Below, in pieces: positions 45,201 through 63,093 of a stretch of 64,000 bases of DNA. Position numbers and translations under genes: made by a program. The notes under the pieces are model-generated. The model saw only the letters and a list, made by a program, of their open reading frames with translations. It ran no database searches and was not told the origin of the DNA. Numbering within the stretch: position 1 is the first letter of the stretch; every line of letters begins with the position of its first letter. The DNA is from Alisma plantago-aquatica (taxonomy: Eukaryota; Streptophyta; Magnoliopsida; Alismatales; Alismataceae). Where the stretch lies: the NCBI GenBank assembly GCA_963693085.1, contig OY856409.1, positions 1,535,495,072-1,535,559,071 on the forward strand, given 5' to 3'.

Positions 45201-46308
45201 GATTGGCTGCGGGCCATACCTGATAAGAGTGCGACTGTGGGCTGTAGCTTTGTGATATGTGATACATGATTGTCTACGGGCCATACCCCAGTGGGCGTGC
45301 GGCTGCGGGTCATAGCTTAATTTTACTAGCATCGTAACCTATACCAAGGTGGGCTAGACTTGTATAGTTGGACCATATGTCACTGGTATAAGTTTGACTA
45401 GTGATGTCACTATAGGTTCACTCATACTGACTGAGGGGGTGAGGTCGTGGATTCTGTCTCTTCCATAGACCTTGTATGGAACCAATTTCGACTTAGTAGT
45501 AGCTGGATGGATTTGGGTGGTACAACTCAAATCCTCAAGGCATAATACAACATGCAATCAGTCGTGTAGCATACTTGCATAGGATCAAATATAAAAATAT
45601 TGGATGAGGCCTTGCTTTCTTTTGTACAATATAGTTGGTAGTGAATATACATGTTCTTAATATTCCTTTTATGATGATAAGAGATTTCATAATCTAATTG
45701 CAATTTCTTATTCTATTAGTGATGATTACCTACTCATCATAGTTGTATCCTTATTGTTGTTCTTTAATCATCTTATCTATGCTGATAATTGTTTTGGTAG
45801 AGAGTTATATCTCCCATTGAGATTTGGAATCTCACCCCATAGATTTCCCACATATTTTTAGGTGTACGTGCATGAGGAGGTAGTGACTGCGCAACAGATG
45901 TTGAGCAGCAACAAGAAGGACAATAGCTTCCAAGATTGGAAATGTTATTGGTGGTCCTTTTATTATTAGAGTCCAAGAGTCGTTCTTGTACACTCAGGTC
46001 TTTGGGACAGTTTTTGGGTGTGTTTTGTAGACGTGCTTCCGATACATGGTTTGGCTTGCGTTTTCTTTTCATGTATGCTTACTGTGGAAATGTATATATG
46101 TTTGGGACATGTTTTCTTGTAACAGGTTGATGGCATACTTGATAAGTACCTTATGACATGAAAGGACTCATATGTAAAGGTTTTTGTTGTTTGGGAGTTT
46201 AATGAAAGTGGTTTTAATTTATAGTGTTTTCTAGTAATATTTTTGTTAAGTTTTTTTTCCGTGGTTAGTTTTGGAGTTATCTTGTGGTTTGTGGCACGGG
46301 GCATCACA
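42258..46308 (+). mobile_element. Tekay-type solo LTR
   Basis: 4051 bp, starts TGTAAGGACCCTGAC and ends GCATCACA, flanked by perfect 5-bp repeats ATGGT (42253-42257 and 46309-46313). The 3' LTR of the host LARD reads through the site (near 51985-51995). It aligns loosely with the chromovirus LTRs: start block, ctctatatagtg-like region, cctcctttgctata promoter region, and the agagttatatctccc to ctcaggtc block. No interior, so it arose by LTR-LTR recombination. Short ORFs inside are not conserved. Confidence 0.92.
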
Positions 46309-46313
46309 ATGGT

Positions 46314-46640
46314 AGACATGGTATTGGACCTAAGGATATCTTGGAATTGACAGTTGTCCTCTACAGTAGGTCTTGCATGTGATTAAATTTATTAGAATTT
46401 GACCTTTTTACTTTGATGGTCCACCTTTTATGGTAACAAACAATTGCAAATGAATCATCATGTAACTTTGTAATAGTTTTTTTCCGCTACTTATTCATTG
46501 TCTTGCTTGGTAAAATGTACCATTTAATTTACGGATGAAATGCATCATTCCTTACATTCTATGTCGTATGATGGGTTTGGTTAAGCTTATTCCTTAATTA
46601 AGTAGGGAGTGGATTCCCTCTCAAGTCCCACTCCTACACA
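46314..46640 (+). mobile_element. LARD 5' LTR, part 3 (end)
   Basis: Aligns with 51995-52325 (cttgcatgtgattaaatttatt, ccttttatggtaacaaacaattgc, aattaagtagggagtgga). Ends CTACACA. Confidence 0.88.
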
Positions 46641-46641
46641 G

Positions 46642-46650
46642 TGGTATCAA
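46642..46650 (+). other. LARD primer binding site
   Basis: TGGTATCAA one base after the LTR end, close to the initiator-Met tRNA complement TGGTATCAGA. Confidence 0.65.
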
Positions 46651-48231
46651 ATCCTACATAGTCGGTAACTTGACTATTTCAAGTTATCCTAGGCTGACCC
46701 TTAATTAGGTACTTAGCTGACCCTTTACATGTGAGTGATATACCTAATGTTGAGTATTGGAATACCTCAACTTCAGCATGGAGTGTGTCCACATAGCTCT
46801 ACCCAAATCCATCTATCTAAGGGAAGGATACAATCCTCATTGAGCTTGTTATACCTCATATATGAGAATTGGTTGAGGAAAGCTAGAAGTTTTAGTGAAT
46901 ATTCTTAGGAGATTACCTATCTCATCCCTAGTAGTGTATTTGGTTTTTTTTAATGATGCAGATGAGTATCTTGACTATGTAGGTTACCTTACCCTATGAA
47001 AGTACTATGGTTGTAAACTAACTAGTGATGGGAAAACTCAAAATATCTTCCTACAACGTGGATAATCTTATGACTCCCTGAGGTCTCGAGATAAGGTAGT
47101 GTAAATAATGATTAAGAGTGACATGGGGAATGGTGGACATTGTGACCTATTAGGGTATTGTAGAAGTTGACCTTGCATAATAAGAAATCCTTCTCCCTCT
47201 TATTCTTATATATTAGAGATGTAGTCGTGTTCCCTTTTAGGTTTTAGAAAAATTAGACCCATAAAGAATGAAGTGATGATATGACAATTGTGTTGTGGAA
47301 GGTGGTTGACTTGCTTTAAAAACTAATTTTGGCACCATTTTTTGTTTCTATCGTTAACTTCATTTATCGTGAAATTTATTTTTATTATTAATCTATATGT
47401 ATAAAAGAAAATCTTTTAGATTTTATCGATGGGTTTGGAACCAAGCCAAATACCACAAGAAATTTTGAGTTGTACGGAAACCCTTTAGTGAAGAAACACT
47501 TGAGTGACATGATTAGTATGAGACCCTACGCTTCACTGTTGTATGGATAATACATTGATGAGTTTTAGGTATAAATGGCCTTGTTGATCTCCCCATATTT
47601 CCCATCTAGATGGTTAGCTAGGATATGTTATAATCCTTTTCAAGGGGTGGAGTATTGACGATTTTTCCTTTAGGAATATAACTCATCTTAGGGCCATCTG
47701 ACGTAAATAGTGGTTATAATAAGTAACACATGAGTAACACTTAGGATTAAGGTTGGAGATATGTAGCTAACACTTAAACATGGTAGATGGATAAACATCA
47801 CAAAGTTTACCACCATGAATATTACTTACAAAACAATAATACATTTTAAAATTGATATTCCTTCATCAAAATTGGGAAACACAAGTAAGATAGGTTAATA
47901 AGGGAAAAAAGTCAATCATGTTATTTATTTGAAGTGATTCTAAACATGATAAACTATAAGGTATAATAACCTTAATAATGAATACAATAATATGAAGACA
48001 ACACTAGACTTGGTGTAATTTCCTAACTCTATTTCTTGTTTGAGAAGACTAATGAAGACTTGACATAGGGAATGATATGGTTCACCTTGGGATTGGACTA
48101 TAGGTGGGATACATGGTGATGTATTATGACCCATTATACCTTGTGAACTAGAAACTTATTATTAGGTTAGTAAGCATAACCTAATATGCCTACCTAACTA
48201 TAGATGGACATACTTCGGGGATAAAATCCCA
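46651..48231 (+). other. LARD non-coding interior
   Basis: About 1.6 kb with no gag or pol motif in any frame and no long ORF. A second polypurine-like word caaggggtggagtattg lies at 47641-47657, similar to the real tract at 48234. Nothing else is recognised. Confidence 0.65.
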
Positions 48232-48248
48232 TTTAAGGGGTGGAGTGT
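48232..48248 (+). other. LARD polypurine tract
   Basis: tttaaggggtggagtgt directly before the 3' LTR start TGTAACATACC at 48249, the position required for plus-strand priming. Confidence 0.7.
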
Positions 48249-51200
48249 TGTAACATACCAAAATCTAGGAAAATAGATTAACCCTCGCTTTGTTTTGTGT
48301 CTTGTCAGTTAGGTAATATGGATCTTTATTCTCTTAAAAATTAGAGCCAAGAAAATATTATGTTTTAACAAAATAACCATTTAAATCGGATTAATGATGC
48401 ATTCATAAATTAATACTTCAAGTTGATTATAAAACTCATAAGTTAATTATTTTAGCCTTAAATTGACATTCTAGGATCACTTGAAGCCAATTTGATGAAA
48501 AAAAAGTAATGAATACACAATAATATATCAAATAGACTATGAAAGATATTAAATTTAATTAATTAATTACTTAAATTATAAGTAGAGAAATAAAATAGGA
48601 ACACTTTAGAAAGGGATAATAAAGTTAAAATTGGAATCCTAACACTTCATTTAGTCTACTCTTAACTTCTAGGTCAATTAGACCTCATCAGATAATTCAT
48701 TAAATTAATTAAATTATTAACCTTCATAAACACTAGTTACATTATTATGTGATTGAGTATTTCTTTTATTCTTCTAATGGGCATCTTCCCCTCGTCTTGA
48801 CAAGATTAACATGTTCTTCCTTTCTCTATAGATTACACATAGCTGGTAGAGTTTTTCCTTCTTTATCTGCTCCAGTCGTCCTCCCATCTATTTCACACTT
48901 GAGCAAGTCTACCACTTCCCTTCTCTCACTTCAATGACTCATTTCTTCCTTCATCTCCTCTTCACTACCACCTAAACTCTATATGCCCTTTATGCATCAC
49001 TTCCCTAGTGCCAAAGACCTTGACAACTTCCATCAATGGGGTCCATGCTTGATGTCGACTCTAGCTAGAAACCATCACAGAGAGAAAGTAGCTCCATTCA
49101 CTGACGTATGCAAATCTCACAAATTGTCTACTACCAACACCAACCAGGTAAAACCTTCCTATGCTCCCTCTCCTATCTCTTTTTATTCTTCCTCCTCCTA
49201 GTTCCTCTCTACCTAACACAAGACTTGTAGCAATTTCCCTCCTCATCGTTGTTTCCCAATCGTCCTTTGCTGGTAGTGCTCAAGTCTAGACATGGTGTTC
49301 CAAGAACAAGCATTCATTACCTCACACCCCAACGAACATAAATCTGCCATGGCTTGGACCTACTTGCACATTTAAAAACTTGATAACCTACTATATCAAT
49401 AGACCTATAATAGGATACCCTCACATCTAACCTCGACAAACACACTCCTCCTCCTCCTCTTCTTCTTCTTCTTCTTTCCTTTCCTCTTTTCACTCACAAC
49501 CCCTAACCTTATACTCCATTGGTCACCCTCCCTCATGATCAGGGTTCCTTACATACAACATGGTGTCATAACCTTCTTTAAAATGTTTTGATGGTTCTGC
49601 AAGTCATCTACCTGCAACCAGATCTCTGCCCCTTTAGCCCTGGAAGCACCGAAAACCCACCTTCTATTCTTTCCTCACCTCCAGTTCACCCCAATTAAAT
49701 AGTTTGCCTCCATCCCTCATCTTCCTCCTTTTCTCATTTCCCTCCTTCCTAGTGTCAGCATGTCGATGAGTCTTTCATAGAGGTTCCATCAGTAGTTGCA
49801 ACAACAACCCACCTTAGACACATTCTTGATCTCCTTCTCCCTCCTGGCGTTGCCACCCATGGCCGTAAGATTTCTCCACATGGTTGTAAACATGAAACAA
49901 TTTTATGCTACTTGGTATAATGGCCTTCAACAAATTGCAGATCACCTACAAACACCATGACCCATCAGTCCCAACTACCTCAGTCATAATCCAAGCCATG
50001 TTCCTACTTTACCTTCACTCTAGGTCAAAGAACATGAGGGACAATGTGTAGGGAATTAAACCTCACCTTGGATCTCATGTAATAGAGCAATCATAAATCA
50101 ATGGTCATCCAAGTATATACAACACCGGTGGTTGATCATTATGCAGATTTGTCATCATCTTTCTTTAGTTCTAATTTGAAATATACAATTAACTCTATTA
50201 TAAATAATAAAATACTAGATGGTAGCCTTAAATCGAAAACATAACTATGTTAACCAGTTAATCTACCTAACTCTATAAAAGTAGCATATACATATAGTAT
50301 GTTGTTTATACCATAAACATGAATCTTGTCATTTTTTTTGAAAAGTATGCTAATTATTAAATATTTAGAAATAGATTAGTGTATGTCTAGGATTGTATTA
50401 TTGTTAAGAATTACAATGTTTATCCACATGACTAACACTACAATAATAGTATGTATCCACGAGAGAAGAGTCATTTTATTAGTTGGTGTTTAGATCGCTT
50501 AAAGTTCTTGAATTTTGAAAACTAGTTATTAGTAATAAACTAGTTTACGGTAGATAATAATTTGAACACTTAGAATGTGAAACATGCTAGTTTAGGTACA
50601 TCCTATAAAAAGTGGTGTTCATTCCTTCTAAAAGTGGAATACGAGGAATGAAGTATGCACAAGAAGATTGATTTTATAAATAGAAGAATGGGTGACTTTA
50701 TATTTTGACAAAACTTACTTATGATGGTATTGTTTGGACTATATTATTTACATTCATCTAAAATAATATCATATGCATACTTATATTCATATGGGGAACT
50801 AGAATCTAAGTAAGAGAATGAGAAGTATAAACTTGTAGATATATGGAGGCTAGTGGGATTTAAACCCTAATATTCTCATATTAGAGTATAATGTTCAATA
50901 AACTCATGTAAAACATATCCTTGATAATAGTTAACACAATATGAGATAATAATATAAAGAGAGAAAATGACATTACAAGGCCTAATTTGGAGGAATAAAT
51001 TATCCACACATATATCTAACCAAGATATCCCAAACTTGTGGATATAAAGAAGGACTTTAGAACTAAAACATATATCTAACAAATCATTAGTCCACTTAAT
51101 AGGATAAACAAGCCTAATATGTCATTAGGTGAACTAGACCATGATAAGAACAATATGAAAATGTATAATGGGATCAGAAACACATGTTTTGTTGGTTTGA

Positions 51201-52325
51201 ATAACATAAATAATGTATTCCTAGGATGAATACTCGACATTGGAAAGGATGACTATTGAGTTAATACCAGTTGTGAAGATTAGGTATGTACATCCTCTAT
51301 TTTTGTTTGCACACTATTTGATTGGACCCTACATTCATTTAATGAGGCATCTCTACAACTATTACTCTACTTAAAAATTATATTGCTTGGACATTTATAT
51401 TTACTAGATCCTAAAATATTATATTCCTATGACTAGTGAATAATGGGTTATTGAACCCCTCCTACTGTGATTGTCTTTGTATGAGAAACTGACTAAAATG
51501 CTAGTCTTGCCACTTTATTTATGCATGCTACATGTTTGACTAGAATTTCTAGAATAGCAGTACTTGCACAACCATGTTTATAAAGGGCACGTGTATTCTG
51601 CTGGGGGTGTGCATTTCTTCCTTTATTTCTTCAGGCCATGATCCTATGGTGTTATGGCCCTATTTTAGGTATATTTAGTCTACATCATTATGATACAAAG
51701 TTTATTATGTTAAATTGAGATTTAGTTAAATAAGGCATGGTATTTTATTCTTCATGCTTGTACTCTAAATTTAATATGCCTCATTTCTCTTGAATATTTC
51801 TTTTGCACTTACCAAATTGGATGTAGCCCCCTTCTTGTGGGAACATCTCTTTCACACTTATAACCCAATATATTTCCCAAAGATTTTAATATATGTACAT
51901 TCTCAGTCTTTCCTGACCTTGTAATTTTTCCTATGTTCTGGGTGATGTTCCCTTCCACCCAAGGTGTAGGTACATTACAATACAAGGATGCGTAAAGATC
52001 ATACATGATATTGGGCCTAAGTATAGCTTGGAATGGACCGGTTGTCCTCTACATTGGGTCTTGCATGTGATTAGATTTATTATATTTTGACCTTTTTACC
52101 TTGATGTTCCACCTTTTATGGTAGGGAACAATTGCAAATGAATCATGTAACTTTGTAATAATTTTGTTTCCGCTATTTGTTCATTATCTTTCTCAATAAT
52201 GTTTACTATTTGGGTTATGGATGAAATCCATCATTCCTTACTTACTTTTTTGTATGTTGGGTTTGGTTGGATTTATTCCTCAATTAAGTAGGGAGTGGAT
52301 CCCTTATTGGGCCCTACTCGTTACA
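48249..52325 (+). mobile_element. LARD 3' LTR
   Basis: 4077 bp, uninterrupted, and the reference for the insertions in the 5' LTR. Its right flank GATTC continues the copia coding frame. Confidence 0.88.
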
Positions 52326-53660
52326 GATTCTACATTGGATATAGGAACATATTTTGTTTCTTACTTCTTTAGGTAACCAAGTTACCCCCTACAAAGGTAC
52401 AATATTTAGAGGTGGATCTCCTATCAGATTTACACCCAACATAATCAACATTTGAATATCCAGTCACATCTAGATGCATATTTATTTTATAAAAGAATCC
52501 TTGTCTAGGTGCATTTTACAAATATCATAATACTCAACATGCAATTTCATGGTGATACTTTCAAGGATAATCCATGAATTGTCTAAGAGTGCCAACAAAA
52601 AACATATATTTGGCCTAGTAACAATATGATATAAAAGTTTACCAACTAAGAGTGTATAGCTAAATTTATCTTCCAAGGGTTGAGTACATTCTACCCATAG
52701 ATCGTGTTCTTGATCCATATGGGAGACTGCATGTCTATAATCCATCATACTTGTTCCAGTAAGTAAGTCTAGAGCATACTAGTTTGAGATAAAAATAATC
52801 CAACTTTATTATGTGCTATCTCAATGGCAAGAAAATATCCTAGACACCCAATGTCTTTTGGTTACAAAATACTTCATAAGATATTTATTTGTAGCAGTAA
52901 TTCCTACAACATCACTTCCAGATGGGAGGATATCATCCACATAAACAATAACGACAATATTACCATAAGTAGTGGCTTTGATAAACACCAAATGGTCACA
53001 TTGAATGTGTATGAAGCCAAATTTGTGTATTATAAGGGATAACTTGTCAAACCATGCCCGTGGACTCTATTTGTGATCATAAATGGATTTCTTTAGAAGG
53101 AATTTTTTCTTAGAGTACTCTCCCTAAGAAACATAACTTGGAGGTTGTGACATATAGACAATCTCATACACTTTTCATACAGATAGGCATTCTTAACATC
53201 TAGTTGATGTAAGTGCCAGCTTTTATTAATATCAACAAAAATCAGAATTCAAACAGAATTAAGATAAGCAACATGAGACAAGGTTTCAAAGTAATTAATA
53301 CCAACTTCTTGTGTATATCCCTTAGCAACAAGTCTCACCTTTGGGCATTCAACTGTCCCATCAGAAAAATATTTTATAGTAAAAACTCATCGACAACCAA
53401 CATGTTTATTGCCTTTAGGGAGACCAACAAGGTCACATGCCCTGCGGGAGTGAAGTGCATCATGTTGGTAAGGTATGCCTGGAGAGCCGATCATATGATG
53501 ATTGACATGGCATGTACCATAAAGTATTTGATTAATACTCAAAAAGGCAAGCTTACAATTAATTTTATTTCACTCAGTTATAAGATAATGAGAAAATATA
53601 ATAATTGTCTAAAGGATGACAATGATCGATGATGTATGTATTTAAGCATGTGACTCATAA
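52326..53660 (-). pseudogene. Ty1/copia reverse transcriptase remnant
   Basis: Minus-strand translation with frameshifts shows the copia RT in order: an upstream connector (MSKYIHHRSLSSFRQ-like near 53640), GLPKGNKHVGCRWVF near 53420, VERPKVRLVAKGYTQ, HLHQLDVKNAYL near 53200, YVDD at 52943-52932, GCLGYFLAIEI near 52830, and VGKLLYHIVTRPNICF near 52630. The catalytic YVDD is present but the frame is broken repeatedly. Continues at 36312 (RNase H). Confidence 0.85.
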
Positions 53661-54706
53661 GGATGAGATCATATGAATGTTAAGAGTATGTACATTCTTA
53701 TTATGTCCCTAATCAGTTGTTACTGTGGAAGGAAGATAGACACCAGTAACACATAAGACTAGAGTGTGGGTTGGTTGATGGAAGAATTTAATTAGTCATG
53801 ATCTGATGATATCAAACAAAGCACACAGATACATGTTAGGGAACAATGTATCAAATAGAACCACCGTGATAAGTGACACATGGAAACCATAAATGGTGGT
53901 CATAGTCATCCCTCATAGTGAAGGTGGTGATTATGATTCTTAGACCTAAAATCACTACACTCGTCACATGTCATTGGGTACACTTTGACATCATCAAACA
54001 CAATCCTGAAACATGGGTTGTTATAAAGGTGATTATTTGGTGAGTTTGACACATGGGGATAGATTGTGAGTGATAAATATGGGATGTTTCCCTCCTACTA
54101 GAGTTTGATATCCTGGCCACTTGATAAGCGATACTGGGAAACACATACGCATGCACATGTGAATCAATATATGATATTGAGGTCACATTATCTTAGATAG
54201 TCTGCTCTTGGTTCAAGGAATATGGATTAAACATTGACAGGATGACCATCCAAGCCTTAAGTCCATCCTAGATATTAGGAGACAAAGGAATTATACAATA
54301 ACACAACACCTTACACATATTGTAGGTTGAAGTTGTTCTCCAACTTTCCATTCCCTTGGGTAGCACTGATGTGCAACTAGGAACCGCTCCTTGATTGTGA
54401 TGTCATAAGATAGTTATGGACATTACTACCAACATTATATGGGACCTATAGGGTCACACACAAATGAACTCATCTAAAATAGGAGTTTATCTTGAATGAT
54501 GATTGGATTGATTACTAAAGTGTTTAGGTATTCAACTCATACAACATATCAACTGATGGGATGACTGGTCTCCCAAATGACATCTCACTAAGTGATATGT
54601 CTCTTTGGTAATCTAAATAGGTTTCTCAAGGGTTGAGATGACGGTTTGTATTGTCGGGCTAATTAGAGTTTGAATTGGTTAAGTTCTGCCTTGAACTGAC
54701 CAGTTC
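53661..54706. other. Unassigned, possibly more copia or LTR-element interior
   Basis: Minus-strand 53830-53900 faintly resembles the copia connector between integrase and RT, but no integrase motif is found further out. No gene is called. Confidence 0.3.
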
Positions 54707-58360
<3,654 letters not shown>

Positions 58361-61300
58361 CCTAAAAGTATTGAGAAACTAGAGGTATAAAAAGTGCATA
58401 TATTTCATATGATGATTTATTGACACAAAGTTGTGCAACCATCTATCCAAGAATTGCATATGATGCAATACATGTGTTCATAATTAAGTTGTGAGCAATC
58501 AACATAATTGACTCCTGACTTAATGTATTTTGTGACGTGACCAAAAAATTTCTCATTGTAATATTTGAAATTAATAATTTGGGTTGTTATTTTGTATAGT
58601 GGGAGCATTATATACTATAGTATAAATTAATTTCATTAAGTCAGATTTTTGAAATAAAAAATTATTTTGAAATCATATTGTTAAATTATACAAAATATTT
58701 TCTATATAGATCAACTGCGAACACAAATAATAATACTTTTTCATTATGATCGGTCCTTGAGAAAGAAAAATTGAATGTTGATAACTTTAACAACTGCTTC
58801 AGGACATTGAGATTTATTATCACACATAAGAGTAAGCTCAGTGTTTTTGGAAACACTAGTACCTAATGAACAAAAGAAGTTTTATGTTTGATATGCATTG
58901 CTTTATAAGGAAGAAACCATTAGGACACTATTCTCTATCCACATTGCACACTCTAGTCATTACCATCGTCCATAATTTGTCACTTTTATTGATTTCTTCC
59001 TTACAAAATAAATTATGAGGGTGCATTACATGAGAAAAGAAATGTATAACAATATACTATAGAAGAGGGGTGTGGATATGTACGAATTGTGAATATATCT
59101 CCAAGTTATTTTTTTGTGAAAAGATTTTGAAGGAAAATGGACGAACATGTTGACCCCACGATCTCAATTGAATAGGCCAAAATCAACAACAAGTGTTGCT
59201 GATTGCAATGAAGCAACTACATGATCTCATGGATGCACAACAAGTTTATTATATATTAAAAGATCAAATAACAATTACTATTTATAAGCAGAGGAGACAC
59301 AAAACATGGATTGCGTAAACCATACAAAAATACAGTAGAGTATATCATGAATTTTTATTATGCACCGTTTACAAATTTAATGATGGTAACAACTTCTATG
59401 TAAAAAATAATTGGTGCAAGAAAATAATTTTGGATACCATGTACAAAGTAATGGGTATAACCTTAAATATGTTGAACGACCGTTTCAATAGTGTAGAAAA
59501 AATGCATAAGTACATGACGTAATATAGAATAATATTCGTTGTAATTAATTTAGCCTGCAACTTAATAGTGGACAATGAGAAACAAATGACTACTTAGTAC
59601 ATGTTAAAAACTAAGAGAAGTCACAAGTTACTTAAGATAAAACTGGATATAGTTACTTAAAACATGTAAAGAGAAAACAAGAGATAATTATATGGAAGTA
59701 TGTTAGTTTTAACAAGTATAAATCGTAAATATTTCTTTATTCGTATGAATTTCAGTTATAACCAAGACAGAAGAGTCCAAACGAATGAATACCTAAACTT
59801 CCAATCATAATGCAAGTAATACATACATAAATCTAAATTAACTAGGGGTAATATCAATGTGTTTAGAGATTTCAGTGACTGTATTATATATTTAATAATT
59901 TATAATATATTACATTTGTCAAATTCCAAATTGTTAGTAATGATCCATCATCTTAAAAAAATGAAATTTGTAAATGCCAAAATAACAATATATACATAAC
60001 AAAATGTATGATATTGACGATCAAAAGAATGTTAAATAATAAATTATATATAAGTACAATGAACAATATTGCACAAATCTTTTGTGTTTTTTCAAAAAAA
60101 AAATTAATACAAAATTTATTATTTTCCTCACGTTTCTGAGTAGACATCTTAGGTTAACAAAAACAAACAAAAAAACATCATTTTGTAATGAAAAAAATTG
60201 CAAAAGTAAGCTTAACAAGAATTCACGAACTATATATCTTTAAACTTTATTTTCATATGTTAAATTGTTGTATGAGATTATCTGTAATTTGACTTCTAAT
60301 TCGAAAAGGATGAGGTTTTGTTTAAGTTTACTAAGTCAAGAAGATATTTTATAACCTTCCATCTATAAAATGAACACTTTTTTTATACGAAGAAATGTTA
60401 TTAAGTATTTGACATTCTGTTTCTTTATCGTAAAACCTTGATAAGATGTAAGCATGGTATCTAAGTGATTGCATACAGCCATATACATATATGTATTTTA
60501 TCTCATTTCGAATTTATTTCCCAATTTTTTATAAAGATGTCCTCCCATTCTAACTCTTCTCCATTTGACATGGCCATATCACAAATTGAAGAGGAAGAGT
60601 AATCACAAACTTTACAATTTATGAAGGTTATCTTTTTGAATATCTGATATTACTCATTAATAAATCTTAAGAAATCTTGACACCTTCTTCAATGAATAAA
60701 TATCCTATCTTTTGTATTATCTCATCATCTTTTATCGAAGTCTTCGATACAAGTAATCTTAGACTTTTTATGTTGTATAATAGTTGATGTTGTGAGGGGA
60801 ATGATATCTCATGAATCAACACATATAACAAGTAGTGGAGTAAATGTTACATTTTCGATGATTTTTTTCTTCTCATAAAACCTTTTCGCTTCATCAAGCA
60901 CAAAGATATCGTATATATGTTGAGATCATGTTAGTTTGGATACATACACATGGTTTATGCTTTATGAACTCAAAACCAAACTCATGGACTATTTTAGAAA
61001 CATTTTCAATATGATGTACAATTCCTCTTGTTAAAGAAGGATCTTGTGTACTTTATTTTTATATTGCACCTTCTTCATTGTGTATCTTACAATATACATA
61101 TCACATCCTATTCACTTCTATTTATAGGAGCAACTATTAATAGAATTATGTAAGAAGTTTGTATTTTATTAGACACCCAAGCCTAAACGGACACGAGACC
61201 GTTCCTCCCATACCAAAAAGTTGTTGCCGCCATCAACTTGCCAAACAACCGTCCCTTCATACGGAGTACATGGTCGTGATTTCATGATTTGCTTGGCCTT

Positions 61301-62663
61301 ATTGACCATAGTGTGATCCACGTTCACTCAAAAGCCTAATTTGTCTTTAGTTCGGCACATCTAAATTTTAAGTTTTCTGACATTACGTGACATCATCAAT
61401 TTAATTCCATGATTTTCTATGGTGGTCGTATTTCAACAGCTATCTCCAGGTTTTTTTTAATAAAAAAGGTAAATTATATTTATCCCCTTTCCGTATAGGA
61501 AAACAAAAAGGTATACAAGATACTACCTCCTTTCTTTATAAATCAGAGTCCAGTAAAAATCCACCTAGACAATTTGGTTTCTTCTGGTCGGTGATTTATG
61601 TCGGCATCATCAGGAAGATTGAGGGTCGATCATTTTTGCACCATTTAAAAAAAAAATAAACACTGCGTTGAATACATGTCCAGAAGGAAAAATTAATTTG
61701 GAATTCTTTAATTTAAATAATTTTATTCAGAACAAAATAAAAAATGTAATCCATTAACGTTTGGAAGCATTGATTTTGCTATGTAAAAGTGACTGGCGGC
61801 ACAATTTCTTGCTCCTTTGTCCTATATTTTATTGTAATTACTTTAAGAAAAGATACAATATCTAAAAAATGACACATTTTCGTTCAAAAAAAGTTGACTT
61901 AAAGTTTTATTTCATTCAGAATCCAACACTTCAAAATCGGCACACAAACGACAGTTTTTATTGAAAAAGTAAAAAAATAAACAAAGAACAAAGAAAAATC
62001 GAAAACGTGAGTAACTCAAATTGAAAAAAAGCATCTCTAATTTTTCATTGGTTTCTTAATATCGTCTTAATATAAATGATCTGTCAGTATCACTTTGCGT
62101 GATGGGTTCGATATAAAGTGGATGATGCTTAGTAAATATATCTTCTGAGGTATTAGAGATAAACATTTTGATTAACATGTGTTGTATTGGTATATTTTTC
62201 CTGCTTAGAGATAAACAGAAAGAAAGGGAATATGGATTTTGCATATATCCATCTATTCCCCTCATTGCATGACATCGGCAGAAGGCAAGGAAGAAAGAAA
62301 AATGCATTTACAAAGTCCCAATTTTTTTGACACAAAACAACTAAGGTTGTGTTTTTTCTCAGTGGCGGCATGATAGACAAATTAGATGTCTTTATTACGT
62401 CGTAAAAGGGATGCATGATCTTCAATTAACGTGCCATTCAAAATTTTCATGATAGAAAATAGATTTATCTGTTGCAAATATCTATTTCTTAAGAAGCTCT
62501 TCTAACAAATTCTCCATCACATCTAATGCTATTTAGATGTAAGAAATAACGGACTTTGTATAAATACAGAAAGATATTTACTTATCTATCAGACACATCT
62601 TACCATCCTTACTTCAAACAACGGTTATTAAGTGTCTTTGTAATATGGAGCTAAGTATGTCTT
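58361..62663. other. AT-rich stretch, nothing recognised
   Basis: No ORF longer than about 90 codons and none with recognisable motifs. No TIR, TSD or tandem repeat was found. Confidence 0.45.
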
Positions 62664-63056
62664 TGTTGGATCCTAGATGGGTGATTAGATGCTCTAGAGG
62701 GGGGGGGTGAATAGAGCTGAAACCACTTAAACAAAACTCATTAAACCTTCAAAATATATGACAAGATAAGGTTGTCAAATAGGCAATTTGAGTGCAACTA
62801 AATCATGCATAGAAAGGATAAGAGAGATTGAACATGCACCAATTAGACAAGCTATTTAGAGTGGTTCCACACTTCAAACTAGAAGTGTGTCAGTCCACTT
62901 GCCTAGATAGGTCAACCTCTAGGACTTCCAACAATTGCACTCTTATATTCACTTATAAGACTTACAATACATGACCAACAAAGGACTTACCTATCCAATA
63001 CAAAGAGTCTTCAACCTTACCAAGGACTTACCCACTTTGCAAGAGTCTTCGGCCTT
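62664..63056 (+). mobile_element. Possible LTR-type remnant
   Basis: Starts tgttggatcctag and contains ctctagagggggggggtgaatagagc near 62690, a phrase seen in dispersed plant repeats. It is cut by the CACTA element at 63057. Family and ends are not established. Confidence 0.25.
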
Positions 63057-63093
63057 CACTACTACAGAAATAGCATTCAGTGTCACTTTTCTG

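Larger units (their letters stand above)
36313..52325 (+). mobile_element. LARD-like LTR retrotransposon without coding region
   Basis: Two LTRs: 5' LTR 36313-39410 + 41631-42257 + 46314-46640 (about 4.05 kb once a LINE and a solo LTR are removed) and 3' LTR 48249-52325 (4077 bp). Starts are TGTCATATACCC and TGTAACATACCA, ends CTACACA and CGTTACA. A Met-tRNA-type PBS and a polypurine tract bracket a ~1.6-kb interior with no protein remnants. Flanks GATGG and GATTC are a degraded 5-bp TSD: the interrupted copia frame needs GATTC. Long LTRs and an empty interior fit the LARD definition. Confidence 0.85.

Noticed and set aside
52824..53042. 72-codon plus-strand frame
   Set aside because: Antisense to the YVDD region of the copia element.
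53213..53632. 139-codon plus-strand frame
   Set aside because: It is antisense to the copia reverse transcriptase, whose motifs are on the minus strand.
61530..61565. Possible Stowaway MITE end (ctacctcctttctttataaat)
   Set aside because: No inverted partner end with TA duplication was found downstream.
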